Source of the DNA: CAZQRW01 sp964596115
Lineage (GTDB): Bacteria; Hydrothermota; UBA3072; B12-G15
Assembly (NCBI GenBank): GCA_964596115.1
Contig: CAZQRW010000034.1
Location: 1 to 21,005, forward strand
Reading direction: 5' to 3'
Length of the DNA: 21,005 nucleotides
A program made the translations under genes and the position numbers. Below are positions 7,988 through 15,568 of the stretch, in pieces. The notes beneath the pieces are model-generated. The model searched no databases. It saw only the letters and a program-made list of their open reading frames with translations, and had not been told where the DNA came from. Positions within the stretch are counted from its first letter, which is position 1. The number at the start of each line of letters is the position of its first letter.

Positions 7988-8001
7988 TTAACCACCTCCA
8001 T

Positions 8002-8023
8002 CATATAGATAGTTATCTATATG
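8002..8023. promoter_or_regulatory. 22-bp perfect palindrome, probable ArsR operator
   Basis: Half-sites CATATAGATA (8002-8011) and TATCTATATG (8014-8023) are exact inverted complements with a 2-bp centre. The site begins 15 bases upstream of the arsR start and overlaps both the predicted -10 box and the transcription start. Size, symmetry and position match ArsR/SmtB-type operators. Assignment to this repressor is inference from position. Confidence 0.85.
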
Positions 8024-8048
8024 TTATCAAGATTTCTTTATTTGTCAA
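8021..8048 (-). promoter_or_regulatory. promoter of the arsR-radical SAM operon
   Basis: On the minus strand a perfect -35 box TTGACA (8048-8043) is followed after 16 bp by TAACAT (8026-8021; four of six consensus bases). Transcription would begin around 8014, inside the palindrome, leaving a leader with a good Shine-Dalgarno sequence. Repressor on the palindrome would block RNA polymerase directly. Confidence 0.7.
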
Positions 8049-8216
8049 GTGGATAAAACAAAATACCATTTAAAGAATTTTCGCTTTTTCAGGGCATATT
8101 GGAAAATATATTATTCTGATGTTATCCAAACAATATAAAAAAATATAATATTGCCATACTATCCAGGCATTCTCAATAAATTATATTATCAGAAATGGAA
8201 AGCCATTGTTGCCTTC
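8049..8216. other. AT-rich intergenic region between divergent units
   Basis: This stretch separates the leftward arsR operon from the rightward tRNA-Gly/tgt unit. It contains no plausible gene. I see only short AT-rich repeats, such as TTCTGAT at 8114-8120 with a matching ATCAGAA further right, too short and too widely spaced to name. Confidence 0.6.
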
Positions 8217-8244
8217 TTGACTTTATTAAATTTTTTTATAGTAT
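8217..8244 (+). promoter_or_regulatory. promoter of tRNA-Gly and the tgt operon
   Basis: TTGACT (8217-8222), a 16-bp spacer and TAGTAT (8239-8244) place a start site just before the tRNA's first base at 8254. An alternative -10, TATTAT at 8242-8247, gives a 19-bp spacer. No better promoter is seen between the tRNA and tgt. Confidence 0.55.
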
Positions 8245-8253
8245 TATATGGGT

Positions 8254-8326
8254 GCGGGCATAACTCAGATGGTAGAGTACGAGCTTCCCAAGCTCGAGGT
8301 CACGGGTTCAAGTCCCGTTGCCCGCT
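8254..8326 (+). tRNA. tRNA-Gly (anticodon CCC)
   Basis: A complete 73-base cloverleaf decoding GGG. The acceptor stem GCGGGCA/TGCCCGC is fully paired. The D stem is ACTC/GAGT. The anticodon stem CGAGC/GCTCG encloses the loop TTCCCAA with anticodon CCC at 8287-8289. The variable loop is AGGTC, and the T arm is ACGGG-TTCAAGT-CCCGT. The discriminator base is T, as usual for bacterial glycine tRNAs. The CCA end is not encoded and must be added by nucleotidyltransferase. There is no clear terminator between the tRNA and tgt, whose Shine-Dalgarno sequence is 27 bases away, so the tRNA may be cut from the 5' end of the operon mRNA. A run of seven T (8331-8337) lies 5 bases after the tRNA and could cause partial termination. 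Confidence 0.97.
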
Positions 8327-8352
8327 TTGATTTTTTTAAACCAAATTTTTCT

Positions 8353-8367
8353 GGAGGTGCTCAGATC
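8353..8367 (+). promoter_or_regulatory. ribosome-binding site and non-standard AUC start of tgt
   Basis: GGAGGT at 8353-8358, then six bases, then ATC at 8365-8367, exactly where homologues begin with Met-Phe-Glu. ATT at 8374 is a second non-standard candidate, but it is 15 bases from the Shine-Dalgarno sequence. An assembly error (ATG read as ATC) is also possible. Confidence 0.65.
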
Positions 8368-9462
8368 TTTGAAATTTTAAAAAATGACACAAAATCAAAG
8401 GCAAGGGTAGGTATAATAAAAACCGCCCATGGTAATATAGAGACGCCAAACTTTATGCCTGTTGCAACGCTTGCAAATGTTAAAACTATGAAAAAATCAG
8501 ATCTTATTGATGCGGGTGTGGATATAGTTATTTCAAATACTTATCACCTTCATTTAAGACCTGGAGAAAAAACGATAAAAAAACTTGGAGGACTCCATAG
8601 CTTTATGAATTGGGATAAACCTATTGCTACTGATTCAGGTGGTTTCCAGGCTTTCTCTCTCGCAAAGATCAGAAAGATTGAGGATGAAGGGATTCTCTTT
8701 TCTTCGCATATAGATGGATCAAATCACTTCTTTACTCCAACCAATGTAATAGATATTCAACTTTCACTGGATTCTGATCTCATAATGTCTCTGGATGAAT
8801 GTCCTCCCTACCCTATTGGTGAGGGCTACGCAGAGGAATCACTTTTAAGGACTATTAAGTGGGCGAAAATTGGAAAGGAATACTTTAGGGAAAAAGAAAC
8901 AAACTCAAAACTCTTTGGTATCGTACAGGGTAGTACATACCCCCATCTGAGAAAACGCGCTGTCGAAGAAATAGTCCCCCTCGAATTTGACGGCTATGCA
9001 ATAGGAGGGATTGCAGTTGGGGAGCCAAGTAATCTTATAAGGGAAATGACAGAATTTACTGTTCCCCTTCTTCCTGAGTCCAGGCCCAGATACTTGATGG
9101 GTGTTGGGTTACCAGAGGATATTGTTTTTGCCGTCTCTCAAGGCGTTGACTTATTTGACTGTGTTATACCTACAAGAAATGGAAGGACAGGGACATTATA
9201 CACAAAAAAAGGGAAAATTAACATCAAAAATACCACCTATAAGGAGGATCCAGCACCCATAGAAGAGGGGTGTGGTTGTTATACATGTCAGCACTATTCA
9301 AAGGCTTACCTCAGGCATCTTTTTATTTCTAATGAACTACTAGCGCAACACCTCGGAACGATACATAATATATACTACTTTACTCATTTAATGAAGGACA
9401 TCCGTGAAAAAATAGTAAATGGTACTTTTTGGGAATGGTCACATAAACTTTTAAAAAACTAA
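8365..9462 (+). CDS. tgt: tRNA-guanine transglycosylase (start codon apparently AUC)
   Basis: It swaps guanine at position 34 of GUN-anticodon tRNAs for the queuosine precursor preQ1. From the proposed start it has 365 residues, close to the usual length. Visible are the catalytic TDSGGFQ (D90), D144 in SLDECPP, the QGS and GGIAVGE substrate-binding segments, nucleophile Asp265 in FDCVIPTRN, and zinc ligands Cys303, Cys305, Cys308 and His334 (CGCYTC...GTIHN). The motif after PTRN reads GRTG instead of the common ARNG. The reading frame stays open upstream through the tRNA gene, but conserved homology starts at residues IFEILK, where relatives have MFE-. The frame has no ATG, GTG or TTG between the tRNA and 8455, where the first ATG would delete a conserved N-terminal stretch. 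GGAGGT (8353-8358) lies six bases before ATC at 8365, so I place the start there. Confidence 0.92.
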   Translation: MFEILKNDTKSKARVGIIKTAHGNIETPNFMPVATLANVKTMKKSDLIDAGVDIVISNTYHLHLRPGEKTIKKLGGLHSFMNWDKPIATDSGGFQAFSLAKIRKIEDEGILFSSHIDGSNHFFTPTNVIDIQLSLDSDLIMSLDECPPYPIGEGYAEESLLRTIKWAKIGKEYFREKETNSKLFGIVQGSTYPHLRKRAVEEIVPLEFDGYAIGGIAVGEPSNLIREMTEFTVPLLPESRPRYLMGVGLPEDIVFAVSQGVDLFDCVIPTRNGRTGTLYTKKGKINIKNTTYKEDPAPIEEGCGCYTCQHYSKAYLRHLFISNELLAQHLGTIHNIYYFTHLMKDIREKIVNGTFWEWSHKLLKN

Positions 9463-9472
9463 GGAGGAAGAT

Positions 9473-9751
9473 ATGGCTCCAAAGGGATTTGATCCAATGG
9501 GAATTATTTTTATTATTCTTTTTATCGTTATTCTATATGTTATGATGATTCTCCCAGCTCAGCGAAGACAAAAGGCGCACGAAAAGATGCTACAATCTTT
9601 AAAAAAAGGAGATAAGGTAGTAACAAGTGGCGGAATTTATGGAACTATAACGCAGATAAAGGATAAGACACTTGTTTTAAAGATTGCTGACAAAACGGAG
9701 ATAACTATTAGCAAGGGTAATATTGTGGGAACTCTTAAAAGAGAACAATGA
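9473..9751 (+). CDS. yajC: YajC, Sec translocase accessory subunit
   Basis: A 92-residue single-span inner-membrane protein. The transmembrane helix covers about residues 9-28. It is followed by the family pattern ILPAQRRQKAHEKMLQSLKKGDKVVTSGGIYG (about residues 27-58) and a small beta domain. YajC associates with SecDF to assist protein export. Here secD and secF do not follow, unlike in many bacteria; fmt does. The start is well fixed by AAGGAGG ahead of ATG, 10 bases after the tgt stop. tgt-yajC adjacency is widespread and supports both calls. The stop overlaps the fmt start as ATGA. Confidence 0.95.
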   Translation: MAPKGFDPMGIIFIILFIVILYVMMILPAQRRQKAHEKMLQSLKKGDKVVTSGGIYGTITQIKDKTLVLKIADKTEITISKGNIVGTLKREQ

Positions 9752-10677
9752 ACATTGTCTTTTTTGGCTCTTCTGAATTCTCTATTGCCCCATTAAAAAA
9801 AATCGTTGAAAAAGGCTTTCTAATTTCCCTTGTAGTTACGAAGAAATCAAAATCTAAGGGACGAGGTAAAAAACCCAGGCCTACAATAGTTAAAGAATTT
9901 TGTGATAAAAAAGGTATAGATGTACTAGAAATTGATAAACCTTCTGCATCGTTAGCCGATACAATTAAGAAAAGAAAAATAGATGTCCTGGTACTTGCAT
10001 CGTATGGGGCAATAATAAGTCAAAACATCTTAGATATTGTTAAATACCCAATAAATATTCACCCTTCTTTACTCCCTAAATACAGGGGTGCAGCTCCTGT
10101 GCAGAGGGCTCTTATGAATGGAGAGAAAGAAACTGGAATCTCTTTGTTTTTTATGAATGAAAAAATGGATACCGGAAACATTATATTGCAGAAACCCGTC
10201 AAAATTTTACCCTTTGAGGTTGCAACAGAACTTTCTATTAGATTATCTGAATTGGGTGGTGATATGTTAATAGATGTTCTTGACAATATCAAAAAGAGAA
10301 AAAATATAGAGGGTGTTCCCCAGAATGAATCAGAGGCCTCTTATGCTCCCAGAATACAAAAAGAAGAATTGATAATAAATTGGGGCAAAAAACCTGATGA
10401 GATTGTAAATAAGATAAGGGGGCTTTCCTATAAACCTGGTGCATATACACTATGGCGTGAAAAGAGACTCAAAATACTGCGAGCTGTCCCACTTAAGGGA
10501 TCCTCACGAAGGCCTGGCAGCATCGTTTCATTAAGAGGTTATATTATCGTATCCGTTAAAGAGGGACTTGTAGGAATAAAAGAGGTTCAATTAGAAGGAA
10601 AGAAAATAATGGATTCAGAGTTGTTTATAAATGGTTATAGGCCCCAGATAGGCGAAATACTTGGGATGGCTAGATAA
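9748..10677 (+). CDS. fmt: methionyl-tRNA formyltransferase
   Basis: It formylates the methionine on initiator tRNA using 10-formyltetrahydrofolate, allowing bacterial translation initiation. The protein has 309 residues, the normal length. The catalytic formyltransferase domain is about 1-200, with Asn103 and His105 in NIHPSLLPKYRGAAP and Asp141 in MDTGNI. A basic loop near residues 32-45 (KKSKSKGRGKKPRP) corresponds to the tRNA-binding insertion. The C-terminal OB-fold-like domain follows from about 205. The ATG overlaps the yajC stop (ATGA). The TAA stop is immediately followed by the purF ATG, so the three genes are probably translationally coupled. No def (deformylase) gene is adjacent. 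Confidence 0.95.
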   Translation: MNIVFFGSSEFSIAPLKKIVEKGFLISLVVTKKSKSKGRGKKPRPTIVKEFCDKKGIDVLEIDKPSASLADTIKKRKIDVLVLASYGAIISQNILDIVKYPINIHPSLLPKYRGAAPVQRALMNGEKETGISLFFMNEKMDTGNIILQKPVKILPFEVATELSIRLSELGGDMLIDVLDNIKKRKNIEGVPQNESEASYAPRIQKEELIINWGKKPDEIVNKIRGLSYKPGAYTLWREKRLKILRAVPLKGSSRRPGSIVSLRGYIIVSVKEGLVGIKEVQLEGKKIMDSELFINGYRPQIGEILGMAR

Positions 10678-12105
10678 ATGTGTGGATTTATTGGTATTTT
10701 TGGTGAAAATGCAGTTGCCAGAAGGATCTATACTGGTTTATTAACTATCCAACATAGGGGTCAGGATTCTGCAGGGATGGCAACTTATTCGAAAAAGTTT
10801 AATCTTAAGAAAGGAAACGGTCTTGTAAGAGAAGTATTCAAAGAAAAAAATCTCTCATATTTAAAGGGGAATGTAGGTATTGGCCACGTGAGATACCCTA
10901 CGATCGGAGGGGGCAAGGCAGAGGACGCACAGCCATTTTATGTAACTATACCTTATGGTATAATTCTCGCTCATAACGGAAATGTGACCAATTTCTTTGC
11001 CTTAAAAGAAGAGCTCCAGACAAAATGTTTAAGAAATATAAATTCCAGTAGCGATGCAGAGCTTATACTAAATGTGCTTGCAGATGAACTTTTAAGACAT
11101 TATCCATTCAATATTCATAAATTATTTCAAGCCGTTGGTAACCTTTTCAAAAGGGTAAGGGGGAGCTACTCAGCTGTTGCATATATAAAGGACAGAGGTA
11201 TGTTAGCCTTCAGGGATCCAAATGGCTTTAAACCTATTATAATGGGGCAAAGAGGAAAGGAATATATGTTTGCTTCTGAGAGTGTAGTTCTGGATACACT
11301 TGGCTTTAAAGGTATAAGGGACGTTCTTCCCGGCGAAGCTATTTTCGTAGATGAAAAAAGGAACCTCTACAAAAAGAGAATCATTGCAACAAACAATCCA
11401 ACACCTTGCATCTTCGAATACGTTTACTTTGCAAGACCTGATTCTGTAATAGATGGAATAAGTGTATATGAAGCAAGACTAAGACTTGGAAGAAAATTAG
11501 CAGAAAAAATAAAAAAGCTGAATCTAAAAATAGATGTGGTTATACCGGTCCCCGATACTTCAAGAGCTGCAGCACTTGCCCTGGCAGAAGAATTAAAAAT
11601 TCCCTATAGAGAAGGTTTTATAAAAAATAGATATATAGGAAGAACCTTCATCATGCCTTCTCAGGGATTGAGGAAAAAATCAATTAGACTAAAGCTCAAC
11701 CCTATTCAGGAAGAAATAAAGGGTAAGAATGTTTTAATCATAGATGACTCCATTGTTCGTGGTAACACCTCTCAGGAGATTGTTCAACTTGTCAGGGATA
11801 TGGGCGCTAAAATGGTTTTCTTTGGTGTGTATTCTCCACCAGTGAAATTCCCTTGTTATTATGGTATAGATATGCAAACAAAGGGTGAATTTATTGCCAC
11901 AAACAAAAGTATTGAAGAGATAAAAAAACATATAGGTGCAGATGAATTGATTTATCAGAGTATTGAAGGGCTTATAGAAGGTGTTTTTCAAAACAAGAAT
12001 GCAAGTTGCTGTGCTGCCTGTTTTAATAGTATTTATCCTATATCTATTGATGAAAAAGAACAACAATTGATTGAGGAAGATAGAAAATCAAAAGAAGCCA
12101 TATGA
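10678..12105 (+). CDS. purF: amidophosphoribosyltransferase
   Basis: It catalyses the first committed step of purine synthesis, transferring the glutamine amide to PRPP to make phosphoribosylamine. The 475-residue protein begins MCGFIGIFG, so Cys2 is exposed by methionine removal as the glutaminase nucleophile; there is no propeptide such as B. subtilis PurF has. Glutaminase motifs RGQDSAGM (28-34 region) and HNGN (99-102) precede the phosphoribosyltransferase domain with the PRPP loop VLIIDDSIVRGNTS (352-365). Cys244, Cys393, Cys445 and Cys448 match the four [4Fe-4S] ligands of the B. subtilis-type enzyme, which fits an oxygen-sensitive form in an anaerobe. It abuts fmt with no gap and overlaps the next gene as ATGA. 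Other pur genes are not present. Confidence 0.97.
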   Translation: MCGFIGIFGENAVARRIYTGLLTIQHRGQDSAGMATYSKKFNLKKGNGLVREVFKEKNLSYLKGNVGIGHVRYPTIGGGKAEDAQPFYVTIPYGIILAHNGNVTNFFALKEELQTKCLRNINSSSDAELILNVLADELLRHYPFNIHKLFQAVGNLFKRVRGSYSAVAYIKDRGMLAFRDPNGFKPIIMGQRGKEYMFASESVVLDTLGFKGIRDVLPGEAIFVDEKRNLYKKRIIATNNPTPCIFEYVYFARPDSVIDGISVYEARLRLGRKLAEKIKKLNLKIDVVIPVPDTSRAAALALAEELKIPYREGFIKNRYIGRTFIMPSQGLRKKSIRLKLNPIQEEIKGKNVLIIDDSIVRGNTSQEIVQLVRDMGAKMVFFGVYSPPVKFPCYYGIDMQTKGEFIATNKSIEEIKKHIGADELIYQSIEGLIEGVFQNKNASCCAACFNSIYPISIDEKEQQLIEEDRKSKEAI

Positions 12106-12734
12106 CATTAATTACCTGGTATTCTATTCTTTCTGTAAATAACCCCATTGATGTAGCCATATCACCAGAGCACAAAATCTATGTACTTGCATTAAATGGA
12201 GTCTTTTTATACGATTCTCTACTATTTGCCTTTCCCATAAAATTAACCCCAACAAAATTCGCAACCGATGGGAAAAGTTTTTGGGTACTTGATTCCCCTC
12301 ATGAACAAATCTATAGATTTGAGAAAAATGGAAATTTTATTGGTTCCATTAAAATTCCGGGAAATGATATTTCTATTTCTGATGGAAATCTCCTCATTGC
12401 AGGGCGAAAAAATTTTCTTGTCAGCCCTGACGAAAAGATTAGAATAGAATTGAACCCTGAAGATGGCAACCTTTGCAGTATTGCAAATGAAAATGTATTT
12501 TTAGGGTTTAATGGAAAAATTATTAAATACAATCAGATCGGAGAAAAGAAGGAAGAGTTTATATACAAAGGTTACGATGGTTTTGCCCCAATCCAAAATT
12601 ACCTTATAATCATCAAAGACAATAAAGTTATACTTCCAGATACTACAGTAACAATAAACAACTTTATAAGTGCGGATGGGGATGGAAATATCGCTGCTAT
12701 CCTTGAAGGAAAAAGTATACTCGTTATAAAATGA
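12102..12734 (+). CDS. beta-propeller-like protein of unknown function
   Basis: A 210-residue protein I do not recognise as a named family. It contains repeated strand-rich units of the NHL/propeller type: NPIDVAISPEHKIYVL (14-29), then TPTKFATDGKSFWVLDSP with EQIYRFEKNGNFIGSI (about 49-83), and further IKYNQIGEKKEEFIYKG and DGNIAAILEGKSILVIK units to the end. About five to six short units can be seen, enough for one small propeller. The N-terminus (MTLITWYSILSV) is too weakly hydrophobic for a confident signal peptide. It overlaps purF upstream and the outer-membrane protein gene downstream by ATGA. Tight coupling to the latter suggests a joint cell-envelope role rather than a purine one. 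Its small size raises the possibility that it is a fragment of a longer ancestral propeller. Confidence 0.75.
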   Translation: MTLITWYSILSVNNPIDVAISPEHKIYVLALNGVFLYDSLLFAFPIKLTPTKFATDGKSFWVLDSPHEQIYRFEKNGNFIGSIKIPGNDISISDGNLLIAGRKNFLVSPDEKIRIELNPEDGNLCSIANENVFLGFNGKIIKYNQIGEKKEEFIYKGYDGFAPIQNYLIIIKDNKVILPDTTVTINNFISADGDGNIAAILEGKSILVIK

Positions 12735-15526
12735 TCTTTCTTTTTTTTTCACTCCCTTCTGTTTTACTCAAAATACCACCAAATGCTCCCAGTGATATCA
12801 ATACAGGTTATCAAAACATAATAACCAACAGTGACAGCTTATTCTACAGGGATTCTCTCATCAAAAGGAACATATTCTATTCCATTGATTATAACTCAGG
12901 TGTGCTGAGGTTGTTCAAAAAATTCGACGATACCCTTTATTTAAAATTCAATTTTCTTCCTATTAATATTGTAGGCGTAATTCAACCTATAAAAGTGAAA
13001 GAAGGCATCAAAGAATTTAAAGAACATAATTTGAATGAGGAAAAAAATTCTCTAAGGATATCTGGAACAAATGGGCTTTCTTTTGATATCTCGCCTTCAG
13101 GCAACTCTCTGGAGCACACCCTTTTTATGAATATTTCCGGATCCGTCCATAATTATACAATTAATGGTATCATCTCTGATGAAAATCTTCCTGAAGGTTA
13201 TATTGTCTCAAAGGACATCAGGGAATTGGACAAATCAAAAATAGAAATTTCATCCCCTAATATGAAATTTTCTATAGGAAATCTTGAATTATCAAAGGAC
13301 AGAAGACAAATGAAAATTCTTGGTATAAATGGCTCAATAAATGCATTAAGTTTAACAATAGGATATGCAGGAGGAAAATACTCTTCAAGAAGCTTCACTA
13401 CAGAAGAAGGAAATCATGGGCCATACAAAATTTCTGTGGAAGAGGAAAACTGCTCAATAGTTCCAAACTCTGATATAGTATACCTTGATGGAAAGAGGCT
13501 TAAAAGAGGCGAAAACCTTGATTATACAATTGATTATGACAGAGGTGAGTTATTTTTGGATGCAGGCCTTAATATCAAAGAGAAAAGCATTCTTTTTGTG
13601 GAATTCAGGTATAAACCATCTGGGTTCAATACGGTGTATTTTAATGGTGGAATAAATCATAATGGTCTGATATTAAAAGCAAATAGAGAAGAAGATATAT
13701 CAGAGCCATTTACCATCTTAAATCCTCTTCCTGACTCTGGTTATGGCTATGTTATGAATGCAGATTTTGTAGGAACTGGAAATGGAGATTATAATCTGAT
13801 TGACTCCATTTTCTACTACAGGGGTTACAAAAAGGGGACATATAATGTCTATTTTGCATATGTTGGCCCGGATAAAGGAGAATATGAATATATCGATTCT
13901 CTTCATTATTTTGTCTATAATCCTGGGGGTAGATGGACTCCATATAAAAAACAACCTTTACCCGAAAAAAAAGACAACCTTGAGATCGAAGTAAATAAAA
14001 GTTACGGTCCCATTAAAATATACCTGAAATCTATTGGCGGATATAGAAAAATACACTTTACAGATATAACAGAAAACGGTGTTTCTGGAGAGATTAAATC
14101 ATCTTTAGATATAGGCCATATGGGAAAATTAAATCTTGCATACTATAGAAAAAACGGCAAAAACCTTGGTGATATCTCTAACACCGAGAGAATTGTAATG
14201 AGTGAATGGGGAATAAAATCAAGACCTGAAAAGATATTCCTGGGAAATATTATGCTCAATCCATTAGAAAACTTAAATATTGGTGTTTCTGGTGGATATA
14301 CAACAAACAGAGAGAGATTAAATTTTTCTCTTTCTTACAAAAATTTAGGGGATATCTATGCCGACATAATAACAAAATATTACACCCGTTATGGGTTCAA
14401 AATTGGTCCCCAAAATATACAAATCATTGGTAAAAGAGAGGAAAGAGAAAAAGGGAGAATGGATGAGATAGGAATACAATCTCCATTCCTTACCATTACA
14501 AAAGGCTGGGAAGGTAGGTTCTTCAACGAGGAATTTATTGATACAGCCCTTACCTATATTGTCAAATCCAGATTAAACAAGGGAATTTTTAGCCTCTCAG
14601 GTGGGATATTAAGAAGATATCTCAAGGGGTCTAAAAACTATAATCAGCATTATAATTTTTCTGAAGGAATTCATTATTTACATCTGCCCTTTTCCTTTCA
14701 GTTGAACACAGGTATCAAGGAACTAAAAAACTTTAAATTAATCCCTGTATATAGAAGAGTTGAAAATGGTGAAGGAGATTACTCATATGATCCAGAAACA
14801 AATCAATACTTTGCAGATACATGCGGTTCCTTTGTAAGGGAATTTATAGAATCTGATACAACAGAAGAAACAAAGGAAATATCATCCAATGGTTCTTTCT
14901 CATTCACTGGCAAAAATAGAATTGAAGGTGGATATAGCTTTCAGAAGAATTCCTTCGTAGAAAAACAGAATATCAATCTTTATTCATCATTTCCTATAAC
15001 AAACACTATCAAATTTTTTCTATCTTTGAGAAGAAATCTTCTATCAGAGCAATCAATCTTTAGCGGTGCTATCTCCACTGATACAAAGAACATCATCGCA
15101 GGAATAAGAATGGATGGGGTTATTAATGAATCAGGTATAAATCTTACCTGGAAAAAAGACGAGAGGGGGTATGGAATATACGAGCGGACAAATCTATTAA
15201 ATATATTCAAGCCAAAATTTGAATTTTCTTATATCGAACGGGAAACAAAAATATTTTCATCCAAAATTTCCCCTGTGTTTGAATTCAGGAAGGGAAAAAC
15301 ATCCATATTAATTTCATCTTCTATTGTGTATAACAAATTTAAAGGAGAAGTATCTGTAAAAACGAAAACACTTTATCCAGAAGGTTTATCATTTTCCTTT
15401 TCTCCATATGTAAAAATAGGAATTGGATCTTTCGGCATCTATCTAAATGGAAGCTATAGATACTTTCCCGACAGGCCTGCCATTTACAACCTAAGATTTG
15501 GTGCAGATACTGAGATAAAAGAGTAA
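12731..15526 (+). CDS. large predicted outer-membrane/cell-surface beta protein
   Basis: A 931-residue protein with a short hydrophobic N-terminus (MIFLFFSLPSVLL) that may be a signal peptide. It is rich in Asn, Gly, Ser, Tyr and alternating hydrophobic residues, typical of beta-barrel or beta-solenoid surface proteins. Two related modules are visible: residues 46-78 (core YSIDYNSGVLRL) and 248-297 (YLDGKRL, then DYTIDYDRGELFL). The second, preceded by GPYKISV and followed by VGPDKGEY and PGGRWTPYKKQPLP, matches a pattern I recall from large SprA-like or uncharacterised proteins of Zixibacteria, Gemmatimonadota and WOR-3-type lineages. From about residue 420 to the end, short amphipathic strands with turns suggest a membrane barrel; the C-terminus lacks the usual final aromatic residue. 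Its start overlaps the propeller-protein stop as ATGA. Function is unknown; secretion or surface anchoring is inference. Confidence 0.8.
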   Translation: MIFLFFSLPSVLLKIPPNAPSDINTGYQNIITNSDSLFYRDSLIKRNIFYSIDYNSGVLRLFKKFDDTLYLKFNFLPINIVGVIQPIKVKEGIKEFKEHNLNEEKNSLRISGTNGLSFDISPSGNSLEHTLFMNISGSVHNYTINGIISDENLPEGYIVSKDIRELDKSKIEISSPNMKFSIGNLELSKDRRQMKILGINGSINALSLTIGYAGGKYSSRSFTTEEGNHGPYKISVEEENCSIVPNSDIVYLDGKRLKRGENLDYTIDYDRGELFLDAGLNIKEKSILFVEFRYKPSGFNTVYFNGGINHNGLILKANREEDISEPFTILNPLPDSGYGYVMNADFVGTGNGDYNLIDSIFYYRGYKKGTYNVYFAYVGPDKGEYEYIDSLHYFVYNPGGRWTPYKKQPLPEKKDNLEIEVNKSYGPIKIYLKSIGGYRKIHFTDITENGVSGEIKSSLDIGHMGKLNLAYYRKNGKNLGDISNTERIVMSEWGIKSRPEKIFLGNIMLNPLENLNIGVSGGYTTNRERLNFSLSYKNLGDIYADIITKYYTRYGFKIGPQNIQIIGKREEREKGRMDEIGIQSPFLTITKGWEGRFFNEEFIDTALTYIVKSRLNKGIFSLSGGILRRYLKGSKNYNQHYNFSEGIHYLHLPFSFQLNTGIKELKNFKLIPVYRRVENGEGDYSYDPETNQYFADTCGSFVREFIESDTTEETKEISSNGSFSFTGKNRIEGGYSFQKNSFVEKQNINLYSSFPITNTIKFFLSLRRNLLSEQSIFSGAISTDTKNIIAGIRMDGVINESGINLTWKKDERGYGIYERTNLLNIFKPKFEFSYIERETKIFSSKISPVFEFRKGKTSILISSSIVYNKFKGEVSVKTKTLYPEGLSFSFSPYVKIGIGSFGIYLNGSYRYFPDRPAIYNLRFGADTEIKE

Positions 15527-15534
15527 TTTTCCTC

Positions 15535-15562
15535 TTGAGAAAAGAATAATTTTGTGTATGAT
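15535..15562 (+). promoter_or_regulatory. promoter of the prfA-prmC-nadK-recN operon (leaderless)
   Basis: TTGAGA (15535-15540), a 16-bp spacer and TATGAT (15557-15562). The prfA ATG begins six bases after the -10 box, where transcription normally starts, so the mRNA should have no 5' leader. No Shine-Dalgarno sequence precedes the ATG, which agrees. Confidence 0.7.
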
Positions 15563-15568
15563 AATTAT

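Noticed and set aside
8254..8337. tRNA plus T-run as an intrinsic terminator
   Set aside because: The T-run begins 5 bases after the acceptor stem, interrupted by GA, and tgt has no other good promoter; kept only as a possible leaky signal.
8248..8364. N-terminal extension of tgt from the ATG at 8248
   Set aside because: It would translate straight through a complete tRNA-Gly gene, and the added residues are just the tRNA read as codons; Tgt homology begins only at about 8365.
15554..15568. GTG start of prfA five codons upstream
   Set aside because: The bases form the -10 region of the predicted promoter, and RF1 homologues begin at MLDKLE, matching ATG 15569.
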